Notes under the pieces: model-generated
Seen by the model: only the letters and a program-made list of their open reading frames with translations
Database searches by the model: none
Told to the model about the DNA's origin: nothing
Translations under genes and position numbers: made by a program
Shown here: positions 1 through 10,844 of the stretch, in pieces
How positions within the stretch are numbered: the stretch's first letter is position 1
Layout: every line of letters begins with the position of its first letter
Assembly (NCBI RefSeq): GCF_030247195.1
Contig: NC_080672.1
Coordinates: 366,970,271-367,034,270, forward strand
Source of the DNA: Topomyia yanbarensis
Taxonomy: Eukaryota; Arthropoda; Insecta; Diptera; Culicidae
Reading direction: 5' to 3'
DNA: 64,000 nt

Positions 1-162
1 TTTGCTTTTGAATATGGGGTACGCGTCGAAGTCAAAATGCCGGGGTATTGAGAGTGAAATATAGTTGAAAATGTACGTTAATCTACGGTTTTATTGAAAA
101 GACATTCAGCACGTTCCAGAAGAACCCTAGAAGCTTCATGTGATTGCTTCTTTTCTGGCATA

Positions 163-778
163 CATATTAGACTGGTTCAATTTTTGACTTTTAGCTCCAC
201 CAGACTTTTCTGATTCCTTTTATGGTCCTTAGTAATTGTGCAAATTTTGGTAACATTGAAAATAAATTATTCTTCTGCTGAACACATTCGTTGCAAGTTT
301 ATGAAAAATCGTTGAGAAAAATTATTAACAGAAGAAGCAGTATGACTTCAAAACAAGTGGATTATATTAGTAACCATAGCAACCCTGTTTGAATAGCTAC
401 ATCGTTATACCAGCGTAAACTAGACTATGATTAATAATAAAATCCACTTGTTTTGAAGTCATGCTGCTTCTTCTGTTAATAACTTTTTTCAGCGAATTTT
501 CATAAACTTTTAATGTTCCACGAATGTGTTCAGTAGAAGATTACCTTTAGAAATATATAGTGTTCTCATGAATTGATTGATAAGGTGATTTTTTAAGAAT
601 TTGTTTTTAATGTTAACCGATTTTGCATACAAACTTCCATATAAACTTTGAAATTTTTGGAGGGTCCGTAGACACAACTAATCGGTACCAAAATTTGCAC
701 AATTACTAAGGACCATAAAAGGAATCAGAAAAGCCTGGAGGAGCTAAAAGTCAAAAATTGAATCAGTCTAATATACAT
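163..778. repeat. Foldback / MITE-like long inverted repeat
   Basis: The left arm (about 163-363) returns as an inverted copy at about 440-545 and 688-778, with scattered mismatches. Both outer ends read TATTAGACTG inward. The spacer (364-440) is unrelated, and the right arm holds about 140 bp (545-688) with no partner on the left, so one arm gained an insertion or the other lost sequence. No ORF lies inside. This is typical of a non-autonomous DNA element or foldback element. No clear target-site duplication was found, so the superfamily is unassigned. Confidence 0.75.
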
Positions 779-3700
779 AAATACCGCCAACTTACCCCGG
801 TCCCGGGTGGGTTTTCTGCGTCCCATATATTTGTCTAAAAAACAAAGACAGCGAAACAAACAATTTGATAAAATTCAGGGATGTTGCCAACAATCTACTG
901 TTTTATGCAACATGTTCCCTTTTTACAAGATCTCCCCAAATCAAAGTGACAAAAAATGAAAAATGAAAACACTGCCAACTGGCCCCGGTCTCTCCTACCG
1001 GAAATGATTACACACCAAGAAGTAATGAAATTTAAACGACATGTAAATCAATACGAATGTAAACATACAACAATTGAATCCAAAATTTGATTGAAAATTA
1101 CGTAGAAATCAATTGGAGCATCAAACAGCATATAATTTTACACTTTCATTTGTGTAAAATTACATGTCATTCATTTTACAACAGTATTCGAGTAAAAATA
1201 CATTGAAGTGCATTGCTTTTCCGTTTAAAGAAACTGTAATTTTCAATCCACGTGTAAAATTATAATGAAATTCGTTGAAGAAAGCACTACAAGTCGTGTG
1301 TATTTGTGGTGGAACCTAATTTTACATTTATAATCATGCTTCAAATATGTGCATGAAAATAAACTTAAAATTACAAAATATTTTTATCTGTGTATATAAG
1401 CTCTAATGGAGGGCGTCAATCGCATATGTCGCGTATTTTACTTAAAAACTCATCGTAAAATTCAAGCTGAGATGAATGCATATACTGGACTACAATGAAA
1501 CTTTGGTTTCATTTCGATAAATATCCAGAATGTCGCCATAATTATCGGGCCACCCTTTAATGTCAAAATCAAAACATCCCTACAAAATGAGGTATTTTTT
1601 AATGCACGATTAAAAGAAATGCATTAAGTTTAAGTAAACCAAATTTTAATCGAAGCTCCGTTTTGGGCGGTTTCTTGTAATCTATGCACTGGGCATATTG
1701 CCAGAGTACTCGAAGTTTTGCAAGGGATTCTTGCCGGGGTTTGTTTTAAGCGTCTTGAATCGACGAACCTCACAAAATGGATCATCCATAATCGTCGGAA
1801 AAAATAAACTACCCCCCCCCCCTAAAAAGGGCAGATCCTTCGAGCGAACTGAACTAACAATTTCTGTCGAAAAAGGAACACCATTCCCGGCACACCAGGG
1901 AGAGAACTAACGACCTATACCTTCGCTCCGCGCTGCTGCTACTGGGAAATTACGAGCAGAAAACATGGCTTCTGGGCTCTGCTGCCACTCAGCATTCGCT
2001 CCCGGGTGCTTCTTCACAATTAGATTCATTATTATAAATCATACTTATATCGTGTTATTTATCACAGAGAGCAGCAGCGATTATACTGGTTTTATTTTGT
2101 TCCTTTCTCCGTGCTTTTTTGCCAAAGCTTTTGCGATACACTCGACTCGGTTGCTCTTCCAGTCTGGCTGCCAACGTTGAGAAGATGACGGCGACGACGA
2201 TGATTCAGGTGCGAAACGTGAACCCTCCAGACACGAACCGACCAAATACACACGCACGCATACTCACAATTGGACCCCCTTCGCATAAAATATGTATCAT
2301 AAAAATAAATGAAGAGCTCTTTTGAGCTGCTTGTCGGTTGGTCGGTCGCTTCCAGGATCGGCATCGACGGCGGCACCGTCCGTTTGTCGGAGAAAGATAT
2401 CAGCAACTCATTTACGGTAATGTGTGAGCTGTCACAAAAATAGCCTCCGGAAACATTAATGCCGCCGCCACCAATAACGATGTCTTTCTTCTCATATCGG
2501 GGCCCCTGGTCCCGCGAAGGAAGAGGTGTTAAGTTGGTCATCGCGATCGACGATGATGACGACGACGACAACGACGACGGACCGGTCCTAACCCGGAGGC
2601 ATACTTGCTCACACCATATGTGGAGGTGTGAGAAAAGAAGGGTACCGCATAAATTGTTCGAATTGCCTCCGGAACCAGTGGCGGTTCCGAGAGACCTTGA
2701 CGGGGGGAACCGAAAACCGCCGAATGGTGGGGTCTGTGGCAATCATGTTACGAATGCGGAATGCACCGAATGACTGTGTCTCCACATCATTAAGCGTGTT
2801 CTGTTTCAACTGGATTCTTTCTTTTTTTTTGTGTGTGAGAGCAAGGAAGAAATGCGCCACTTGAACCGCACGACGCGACGGGGACACGCCGTAACCCGTA
2901 ACTTAATTAAGTACTTTGCAGTGCACGGCCGCAGCTGGATGCTGGCTGATGCCACTGAGAAGCTGTAATTAAAGTAGCATTCGTAGCAGAGCGATGTGCA
3001 GGAGGTGCGAAGTGTATAAGCAATTTTCTCCCACATCCTTTTCTGTTGGAGGGAGATAGAGGGAAAATAAAAAGCGTGGCTTGGCAGCGAAAAGCCAAGC
3101 AGGCGGCGGCGGCGGCGGTGACCGTGTGGGGATGTCTGTCGAAGTGAGTAAGTGCCACGCCACTCGAGAGGGGCTGATGACGCTGATAAGCTGAAGGAGT
3201 GTAATTTTCTGCGAGCGAGGGACTCCCAAGAATGATAATTATACGCGCGTTAATCACGCGGTTGGGTATCTATCCCGGTACTGATGTGGATCACAGCAGG
3301 CTGCTTGCTGGCTTGGTTTTTGCGGCGAAGATGAAGAAAGGTCGCTGGGAAGGGGTTGGATTTTCTCTTTTTTTTCGCGCCACTTCTTTTCAAAAGCTTC
3401 GGATGGGGATGAGAGTGCTCTACTCGGCTGTTGTGTGCGAAAATTGCAGTGTCCCAGCAGAAGAGTGCTCTGGCGTCTGACAATGGGTGAAATAATAGCA
3501 ATCATAATTCAAGTCAGTCGCGAGCTAAGCGGGAGTGCAGTTCTTGACTTTGAAGGGATCGGTGAAGGGTGTGGGGGGAGGGGGGGGCGAGAGGGGTGGT
3601 TTAATTTTACACTTTATGAAAGGAGTGATTTTCGTGTTTTTGTTTTCGTTTGCAGCAGAGTGGTGAAACTCTGTGTGAAATAATGCGCGCCGTCCCAGAC

Positions 3701-3930
3701 TGGTTGGCTGGCTGGCTGGCTGACTGACAGACTCGTGGGGACAAAGGTGATTGCCACTTCAAAGGGAAGGACTGAAACCAATTGAGGCTTATTCATACTT
3801 GCTCAGAGGCGATAGAGGTTCTGATTGACTGTCAGTGACATATCAAATAACATGGCCTTCTCTGTGGATTGGTGTTGATATATTGTTGAACACCGACTAC
3901 GTAACCTTTGGATTGGGTCATGAGAAAAAT
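779..3930. other. Gene-free stretch: AT-rich, then GC-rich island with simple repeats
   Basis: From 779 to about 1690 the DNA is AT-rich, with recurring TGTAAAATTA words. A run of C lies at 1811-1822. From about 2100 to 3730 the sequence is richer in GC and looks unique, with GAC/GAT triplets near 2552-2578, GGC triplets at 3101-3119 and a GGCT run at 3705-3724. Open frames here overlap on both strands and are dominated by the triplet tracts or Ser/Pro runs, and I do not accept any as coding. The island could hold non-coding host exons or regulatory DNA, but nothing in the sequence proves it. Confidence 0.4.
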
Positions 3931-4080
3931 GGTTATGGGTTTTCGGCTATGCAGTCTGCGGTTTACAAAAACACTATTTTGTCATTATCCGACGTTTCGG
4001 TCCGTTTGGGACCGAAACGTCGGATAAAGACAAAATAGTGTTTTTGTAAACCGCATACTACATAACCGAAACACATAACC
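3931..4080. repeat. Near-perfect 150-bp palindrome
   Basis: The two arms (3931-4000 and 4011-4080) are inverted copies with only a few mismatches near the outer ends. The inner arms CCGACGTTTCGGTCC / GGACCGAAACGTCGG meet across about 4 nt. There is no transposase and no recognisable terminal duplication. It could be a tiny MITE or a template-switch snapback. Confidence 0.85.
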
Positions 4081-4228
4081 TTATCGTTATTACAGTCGAC
4101 CCCCATCCAAAAGCATGAGAAAATGCATAAAGTACCTAGCGGATTTTGATTTCGTTTTGGTAACGACGCTAAATCTCTGCATAAAGACACAATTCACTGT
4201 TTTCTTTAATATTTATCTCAATTTAAGG

Positions 4229-4325
4229 CAAATATCTTCGAATCCTCCTCGAACTAGGACAGTTCTCGTGTTCGATTGGAATAACACTGACAGATAAAAG
4301 ATGTTTAAAGATTGAGATATCGAGT
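4229..4325. repeat. Partial MITE, same family as 60066-60262
   Basis: This stretch shares an interrupted block with the right half of the MITE near 60,150-60,262: CTTCGAAT, then GAAC/GACA, CGTGTTC, ATTGGAAT, TGACAGA and GAGATATCGAG in the same order and spacing. The left half is not convincingly present. It is a decayed, truncated copy. Confidence 0.45.
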
Positions 4326-4328
4326 CTT

Positions 4329-4850
4329 TACACACTAAATTTTGAATGCCGAATATCAGCAAAATTTTACTGAATTTTGCCGAGCTGAATTATTCTATTC
4401 TATTCTATTCTAACCCTTACACAGCCAGTATTGAAAAGCATCCTGGAAAACATTGCAGTTAGTCTGTAGTGTTTTTCTTGTCAATATTAATATTTGAAGC
4501 ATATTTTCATATGTCGCAAATATTAAAACGGCCAGGCCTACTGTGCAGAGTTGGGTTTGAAGATGTTTCAAAATTAGACGGCAATTAAATTGTTCTTTTA
4601 GTGAATAATTTAATTAACGAACTGTTTTGAATCTTAAAGGAGGAAGAAACGAGGACAACCGTACCGACCGTTTCAGTTTGCAGGGGATATAATAAATCGT
4701 TGGGAGTGACTTGGCTAAGAAGGTTAATGTCACTCTTTTGGTCCTGTGGGTTGGGACAGAGGTATTTACTCCTTGCCCTGGCTAATAAGCTTAGGTTAAA
4801 GCGCCTTTACTCGCTCTTGAATTTTGCCGAGCTGAGTTATTAGCAAAACT
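4329..4850. repeat. TA-flanked MITE (TACACACT...GCCGA family), interrupted
   Basis: The left end reads TACACACTAAATTTT followed by GCCGAATATCAGC. It resembles the ends of the element at about 48,683-48,925, which carries similar TGCCGAATCTCAGC and TTGCCGAG words. The body is split by a retroelement insertion at 4389-4817; joining the two outer parts restores the CCGAGCTGA..TTATTAGCAAAA sequence. The right boundary is uncertain. Confidence 0.5.
4389..4817 (-). mobile_element. 5'-truncated non-LTR retroelement end with pentamer tail
   Basis: The segment is flanked by a perfect 18-bp direct repeat, TGAATTTTGCCGAGCTGA, at 4371-4388 and 4818-4835, which is the mark of target-primed insertion. On the minus strand its 3' end is a run of AGAAT pentamers (plus-strand TATTC repeats at 4391-4411), typical of LINE or SINE tails that end in a microsatellite. 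No ORF remains in the 429 bp, which would be 3' UTR. The parent family is not identified. Confidence 0.7.
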
Positions 4851-6139
4851 TACTTTTTTTTAAATTTCTATAGCGCAATCATGCATTTGGGACCCGTCTG
4901 CATCTGAACCATTCACAATCGCATTCAAGCAGAAGCCCCGACGTAGAATAATCCCACAGTCTGGTGAACAAAATTCGACCAAAAATGAACCGCGATTATT
5001 GCAAATATAATTTCACAACTAATCATTACCGTCATTATTACATTCATTAAAACTTGCAGTCTCCTTTTTCGCAAAGCTTCTCAATTTGCCATCCCCGTCC
5101 CTAAGGATACTCCTGAACCTCCAAGCACCCGTATTCTCGTTTCCAGCTTTGCAGGAAAGTAGCATCCTCGCATGTTTCTGAATGATTACCGCACAGCCTG
5201 GGATCCTGGATGGAACAGGCAGACAAACGCCGCCGGTTCCGACCACGTTCCCGGAGGATCGAGGTCAGAACCCCGGAGGAGTTGCATGTAATTTTCCGGA
5301 TCCGCCCCCCTCCGGCATCGAACAGGGTCCCCAAAACGCAGACGAGCAAACGACGCTGGGCTGTTCTTTTTTTGGTTTGTTTTGTTTCGCCGAACCACCA
5401 CACCATAGTCTGCCGGCCACGAACGAAAACCAAATCAAAGTGTCTGCAATCTTATCAATTTGCTGGGTTGCTCCTTACCTTGCTCCATCCGCCCCGAGCC
5501 GGTCTCCGATTCGAGTTTTTCATCAGGATTGCTCCATTATCGTGTTCGCCTCCCAATGGTTTTCGGGACTTTGTGTGCATGCATTGTTCTCATAAATTTT
5601 CCCCCCGAACAAAAAAAATCGGTTTTTTTCTCCTGGCCTCCTCTGATTTGTCTGACCATCACCGCGCCGGTTTACTACAGCATCGTTGTCGTTCACTGGG
5701 AGAGTGGAGGTGAATTGATTTGTTTGTCCGGTGGTCGGTCATTTAACCGAATGCTGTGTGGTCGATTGATAATTGGCCGAAAGAGTTTTTTGGTCGAGTG
5801 CTTTTTAGTCGATAGTGTCATTCAACTGAATGTCATCTGACCGATACTTGTTAAAATGATTCTTGTCAGAGTCAGTGTGATGTGAATTCATTTTCGTTTT
5901 TGGCAGTTAAAAATGCTTCTAATACATCTAGCAATGAAATTTAAAAAATAAATGTACGAATAACCCGCAACAATCTTTATTCTGCAGAAGGTGCGGGTGT
6001 CTACAAGGAGGTTGATAACAGTATTATTATAATCCGGACAAACTCAGCTTTGAAGAACCGGCAAAAACGGGACTCTTAATTTCTATTTTTTTGTATTGAA
6101 TTAGTACACCGGTTTCTTGTCATTCTTCTTGTTTATCTA
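4851..6139. other. Gene-free stretch with GC-rich segment
   Basis: About 5050-5800 is GC-richer and apparently single-copy. Open frames of 110-167 codons occur on both strands over the same bases, which argues against any one of them being real. On the minus strand AAG|GTAAGG at about 5480 resembles a splice donor, with an open frame before it, but no acceptor or homologous protein supports an exon. Confidence 0.3.
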
Positions 6140-6213
6140 TCTTCTACCTTATTTGTATGTATATGACTTATGGACTCCCAAACGGCTTAAACGATTGTCG
6201 TAAAAATTTGTGC
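6140..6213 (+). mobile_element. Helitron 5' terminus, remnant
   Basis: It begins TCTTCTACC just after an A and continues through TATGTATATGACTTATGGAC, TCCCAAACGGCTTAA and GTAAAAATTTGTGCA. This matches, with a few changes, the first about 75 bp of the complete mini-Helitron at 52,617. The 3' end is missing; the sequence passes into LINE debris. Confidence 0.65.
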
Positions 6214-6425
6214 ATTTTGTGCAACCGTATTTTGGGCACTTGATTAATCTTCAGGTGGTCGAACGCCCAAGGAGCCCGCAAATCTCGAGGGTAACATTGA
6301 CCTGTATGGTTGGAGGTAAGTGCAGGTCATTGCCAATCCAAACCCAACAAAGCCGGCCTCCGATCACAACTCATATCGACCGATTGAAACGCTGTCATAT
6401 AACTTGAAATTCTTCTAGAAAATTA

Positions 6426-6471
6426 CTTGACTGATGTTAACCCAATTAAAATTGGGTTAACATCAGTCAAG
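6426..6471. repeat. Perfect 46-bp palindrome
   Basis: 22-nt arms (6426-6447 and 6450-6471) are exact inverted copies separated by AA. The inner core is TTAACCCAATT / AATTGGGTTAA. It lies in the middle of the I-clade relic, 61 bp before a larger palindrome. Confidence 0.9.
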
Positions 6472-6532
6472 GTAACTTGCATATGACGGAGCGATGTAAG
6501 TTACAGGACCCAAAGCTGTCAGTCTGCAAAGG

Positions 6533-6677
6533 TTATTGCAAGATAGCTTGGACAATTTGTCGACTTCTCCAGCTGGGTACCGTATTCTTCGTGGAGAGAA
6601 CTAACCTAGTTTTCTCCACGAAGAATACGGTACCCAGCTGGAGAAGTCGACAAATTGTCCAAGCTATCTTGCAATAA
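6533..6677. repeat. Perfect 145-bp palindrome with short loop
   Basis: Arms of about 66 nt are identical when inverted: the left begins TTATTGCAAGATAGCTTGG and the right ends CCAAGCTATCTTGCAATAA. They meet across about 13 nt around CTAACCTAG. Open frames on both strands show the same C-terminal peptide only because of this symmetry and are not genes. The arms have no visible divergence, so the structure is young or maintained by conversion. Confidence 0.92.
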
Positions 6678-7260
6678 TGCAATGGGTAATAGTTTGACCT
6701 ACTAATAGAAGCCAAAGTTACACTGGTTCACTCTTCCTTATAAATACGGCTAACCCCGGCCTGATAGGCCGGTACTACACAACGATATTGTCGGTAAAGG
6801 AGTACGGATTTTTTCCCAGAATATCTTAGTTTGGGTTCCTTCAGCTTGATCAATTCAAAGTTATGAGAAGGCGGACATTTTAGGCACATTAGAAGGTGAT
6901 ATTTAGGCAAGACCAATTAACTTCAACGAATTTTGTAGTAATTTTCAAAAGTTGGTAAATTTCGTGGAGCAAATTCTTAAATCCCTAAGGTATCGACGAA
7001 AACTTGATTCAAGGGGATGGACGTGGGACGGGAACCTCATGCGGGTGATGTCTCGGCTCACTGCAACTATTATTCGTTGGGTGTGCATCTCCAGCGTGGA
7101 TCGTGACCTAAGCGCTTGTGGTGAAGATTATCGTAACATCGAGCATGGGGTTTGGTCGTGTGTCTAGTACTGCAGTACCAAATCTCTGCTGAACGATTCC
7201 CTTACGACCCGTTGCAGAGCATCCAAAGTTTCGGTTTGGGATTTCCACCATAAGTCTCTC

Positions 7261-9475
7261 ATCTGCTCTTTTTTTTCAACAATGAGAAATATCAAAATTT
7301 AGTTATTTCTTATCTTCTTGCTTTTGTCACTCTCAGTCCTACTACAAGATCGTTAAGCAAACTAATGTCGCAAAATTGAAGATCCAATGCTAGTAGCGGC
7401 CTGGCCTTGCCCTCCTTTGTTTCAAAAACATTCAATTAACATCGTTGGTATATCGATCTGTATTCCTAGTTTTAAGATAGTTTCAAAACTTCCCTTTTGC
7501 ATTGATATCATATTTTTAATGTGATTTCATCGACGGTAATTAGACTGTTCCCGTTGATCTACCGAATAATTCAAACTATATGATGGATATGGCAGCGGAC
7601 GCCAAAGATTAAATCAAATAAATTATCGCAGCCCAACAATATGATAAATAAAATTATAATAAAACCATCAGCTCATTTTTGAATCATTTGCCAAGGGTTC
7701 TTGTGCACTTTTATTAGAAACTTCTACGTAGCTATGCGGACGTTGCGGGCGAACATGAATACAATGGTGATTCATGCATGCGAACCTGTTTGCGAGAGGT
7801 ATTTCCAACGTAATGAAGGAAGTTCATGATTGACACATTCCGGGGATTTGTTTATTTCGTCAGTTGCGTGAGTTCGAGCGCAACGGATGTTCATCCACCG
7901 AGAATTATCAAACGAAGTTCATCCGGTTCATTTTATGAGTTTATGATAAGTTGGTTGTACAACCTTATGAGCAACCCTGAGAAGCAAAGCAAGTGCCCTA
8001 AGGTGATGTCAAAGATGACTTCAAGTCAAGACGGATACAGGTGGGCACATGGGAAGAAAAGCACAAACAAATGACGTAGAAGGCTGTTCTGTTGCCATAA
8101 CTTTTCTTTCGGTTCGGTTATAATTATTTTGTATCGATAGTTTCGAGATAAAAAGTGTCCCAAAGTGTTCGAATCAAAAGATACGATGTGAAGCTCGATC
8201 TTTTCTCTCTTTTCATCGTGCGCCAAAGAAGTAGGATGCTCGTCCGGATATTTAGGTTTACTTTCAGTAACCCGGAGGCCACATTTAATGTTACAAGTTT
8301 GAAACTAATACACTCAAAAGTGCCAAATGTTCCCACCTTTCTCTTCATCTTGACTTCAAGTGTTCTTCTTTGGCGGTTAGCCAAATACAGGAGTTCTTTA
8401 TAATAAGAAGACTGAAACGCCGATTTCTAACATGGAAAGCTCACTTTTAAATGCACTGAACACGTACTTAACAGCGAGGCTATTCATGTATGCTTCGGTT
8501 TCATTTTAAATATGAACTTGATTGTTCAACGATGAGTTAACAATTTTTGATGGAAATAACCGCAAGAAGCCTACTGTGGTTTATACATGCCAAACTGATT
8601 ACACTGTTCGCTAATATTCGCAGCATAAAATCGGATCAGTCCATTTTACCAATTTTTGCGTACTCACTCCGTAGAGTGTATTGCTAATTGCAATATCACT
8701 CACCGCTGTCATTATGCGCGTTCATGTTTTTCATGACACGATTGAAAACAAACTAACCAAATTATGTTTTGACGTTTGACGTTTGAGTTAAGAACTAATT
8801 TGATCCAGCCCTAACCTCAATATTGAACCAGCTTCGTATTAGAGCACTCCAGTTAGAGTGTGGCCATGAGGAAGAAGGAAACATATGATGTATCCTAACG
8901 AGCATGAAATTTGATGTATTCACAATAGAAATACGTCAGATTTACACGCTCATTCATAAAAACTCAAATTTGAGTGGCCAGCCACCCAATTTCATTAAAA
9001 GTGCACGTAGCCAAAAATTGAGTTTTTCTCTTTTACTCAGTTTCAAATGTCATTTACCTGATCCTCCAGGCCGTTGTCCATGCGTTTACGATGACAGGAA
9101 ATATAATTCGAGGGTCTTTCTCTACATCTACTTCATGCCGATCGGCATCTTGAAGAAATTGCAGAAACTGCAAAAACACAACTGGAAGTTAGATTTGGAA
9201 ACAAGAGAATTCAATGAAACCTACCTTCTAGTTTTATGAACGATCAGCTCTTGTTTAAGTTTAAGTCGACGCTTGACTTTGCACTTTTTTGAGAACAAGT
9301 AGTTTTTTCACTCACTGTATGTCGTTTGGATACGTCAGATTCATCTCGGTCACACTTTACCTAGTGTGCTCGTATTGGTCGTTTGACCAGTCAAGAACGT
9401 TCATAACATTTACAAACGGGATGGAAAACAGTGCTGCCGAATCTATGTACACTTAAACAATGTTAGAAAGTTTTA
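7261..9475. other. Gene-free AT-rich stretch
   Basis: I see no coherent ORF, no TIR pair and no tandem array. Open frames at 7826-8074, 8155-8403 and 8904-9239 have no recognisable domain and are overlapped by frames on the other strand or lie in AT-rich DNA. This stretch is probably decayed repeat or intron. Confidence 0.35.
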
Positions 9476-9562
9476 TGATGACGCCGTAATAATCGAATGA
9501 GAAATTAAACAAAGAAAGGAACTTATTTGCACTTAGGACCATTTGACATGTTTGTCTAGACT
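9476..9562. repeat. Solo terminus of the forkhead-core MITE family
   Basis: GACGCCGTAATAATCGAA, then an AAATTAAACAAAGAAAG core, then TTTGCACTTAGGACCATTTG correspond to one end of the MITEs at 12,990 and 58,570. No inverted partner is seen upstream, so this is a half-element. Confidence 0.6.
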
Positions 9563-9578
9563 TACTTATTTCCTATTA

Positions 9579-10844
9579 AAGGGCGAACACGAAATTATTG
9601 CGACACATTCAACAGAGCATAACCTTTTTACCATTGGGTAAAAATCAACCAAATTTTGCACACTTTCTCATTGATGTGTATTGTTTACATGCTGTCAAAT
9701 TCGAAGTCGTGTTTTTCGATTCAACGAAAATGGAGGTGAACCAACGCGAGTCGAGAGAACAAATTCTTTCCAAACACCTGGAATTTCTTGACCTGTCGCA
9801 CCGGCAGTTGGGAAAAATGTTGAACATTCAACCGTCTCCAGAGTGTTGAAGCGGTTCCAGGAGCGGTTGACGTTGGACCACGACAAAGGAGCTGGAAGAA
9901 AACCGGGACCGGAGAACAAAAAGACGGAGGGAAAGGTGAAGCGGATGATTAAAGCAAATCCCAACGTCTCAAGCCGTGATTTGGCTAAAAAGATCGGCAT
10001 GTCGCAGAGCTACGTCCAGAATGCAAAGAAGAGAGCTGGACTACATACATACAAGGTACAGAACTTCCCAAACCGCGATGAGCGGCAACAATCGACGGCT
10101 AAAACTCGGGCACGGAAGCTCTACGAGAAGATGTTGACAAAACATGGCTGCTGTGTGATGGACGACGAAACGTATATAGCAAATTCCGGGGTTGGAGTTT
10201 TCTCACCGGCAAGAGCATGTTCTATGTGGACGACAAATTTAAGAAAAAGAAAATGTCGAAGTTCACCTCCAAATATCTCATTTCGCAGGCCATCTGCTCT
10301 TGCGGACTGAGGACTGAGCCTTTCGTGACAAAGGGCACAGTAAATGGCGAGATCTACAAATCTGAGTGCCTCGAGAAGCGCCTTTTGCCGTTCTTGCAGC
10401 AGCACGACGAAGCTCCGCTATTTTGGCCAGATTTGGCATCATGCCACTATTCTAAAAGTGTCCTGGAGTGGTATGAGGCCAATTCTGTCCATTTTGTTCC
10501 AAAGGACATTAATCCGCCAAACTATCCGGAGCTGCGCCCGGTGGAGCAGTACTGGGCAATGATGAAGCGGGAACTTCGGAAGAGCAAAAAGACAGTCAAA
10601 GACGAGAAGGACATGTTAAGAAAATGGAAAAAACTGAGAAACTGGTACCGGATGACACTGTAAAGTCTTTGATGGAGGGCAGCAAGCGAAAATGCGTTCA
10701 ATTTTACACTCAAGGCTCCATCGATTAACTTTTCTTTTGATTTTTGAAGTAAATATATGTATAAAACTACCCTAAAATTTTGGTTTGATTTTAAACATTA
10801 TAAGAAAATTGGCATTTTTGGTGTCGCAATAATTTCGTGTTCGC
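9579..10844 (+). mobile_element. ITmD37E-type Tc1/mariner element, copy 1
   Basis: The ends are perfect inverted repeats, CGAACACGAAATTATTGCG and ACAC continuing on the left and the complement on the right, at least 23 bp. The left end abuts a TA. The right end departs from the expected continuation: after GTTCGC it reads AAAGGG instead of CCTTTA, so the last few bases and the TA are altered. The element encloses a broken transposase gene and is nearly identical to the copy at 20,990-22,091. Confidence 0.9.
9730..10663 (+). pseudogene. DD37E transposase, frameshifted (copy 1)
   Basis: This encodes a cut-and-paste transposase of the Tc1/mariner superfamily, which binds the element's inverted repeats and inserts at TA. 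The ATG (9730) opens MEVNQRESREQILS, a helix-turn-helix region. Compared with copy 2, seven bases are missing near 9828, shifting the frame at MLNI. The second frame carries the second HTH (NPNVSSRDLAKKIGMSQS) and the catalytic MDDETY (GAC GAC at 10,161-10,166). Another indel near 10,190 shifts it again, to GWSF and VDDKFKKKK. The remaining catalytic residues are Asp in WPDLASCHYS (10,430) and Glu in ELRPVEQYW (10,544), with 37 residues between them, the DD37E spacing. All catalytic residues survive but no single frame joins them, so this copy cannot make transposase. Confidence 0.88.

Larger units (their letters stand above)
6308..7260 (+). pseudogene. I-clade LINE ORF2 relic (RT and C-terminal pieces)
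   Basis: Two pieces match the LINE at 30,849-36,714. The stretch at 6308-6420 reads, across frames, VIAN-P then SDHNSYRPIETLSYNLKFF, corresponding to the RT segment VIAIPKPGK...SDHNSYRPIAMLS. The stretch at about 6950-7220 gives RVMSRLT, CGEDYRNIEHGVWSC and then a stop, matching the C-terminal zinc-like region RVMYRLMS, CGEGYKDIEHVVWSC. Everything between (most of RT and RNase H) is missing and replaced by two palindromes. It is an old dead copy. The donor-like GAG|GTAAGT at 6313-6321 falls inside this RT sequence and should not be read as a host splice site. Confidence 0.7.

Noticed and set aside
2092..2742. 216-codon open frame on the minus strand
   Set aside because: Contains a Ser run from a triplet repeat, is overlapped by open frames on the other strand, and shows no domain.
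3990..4025. Hammerhead ribozyme suggested by GGACCGAAACGTCGG
   Set aside because: The essential CTGATGA core is absent on either strand; the similarity is limited to the CGAAAC part.
5210..5713. 167-codon open frame on the plus strand
   Set aside because: Arg/Pro-rich and overlapped by equally long frames on both strands; no recognisable motif.
6313..6321. Strong splice-donor match GAG|GTAAGT
   Set aside because: Falls within RT-derived sequence of a LINE relic at a conserved WR-xV position, so it reflects codon choice.
6477..6715. Two opposite-strand frames with the same C-terminal peptide
   Set aside because: An artefact of the perfect palindrome at 6533-6677, not a gene pair.
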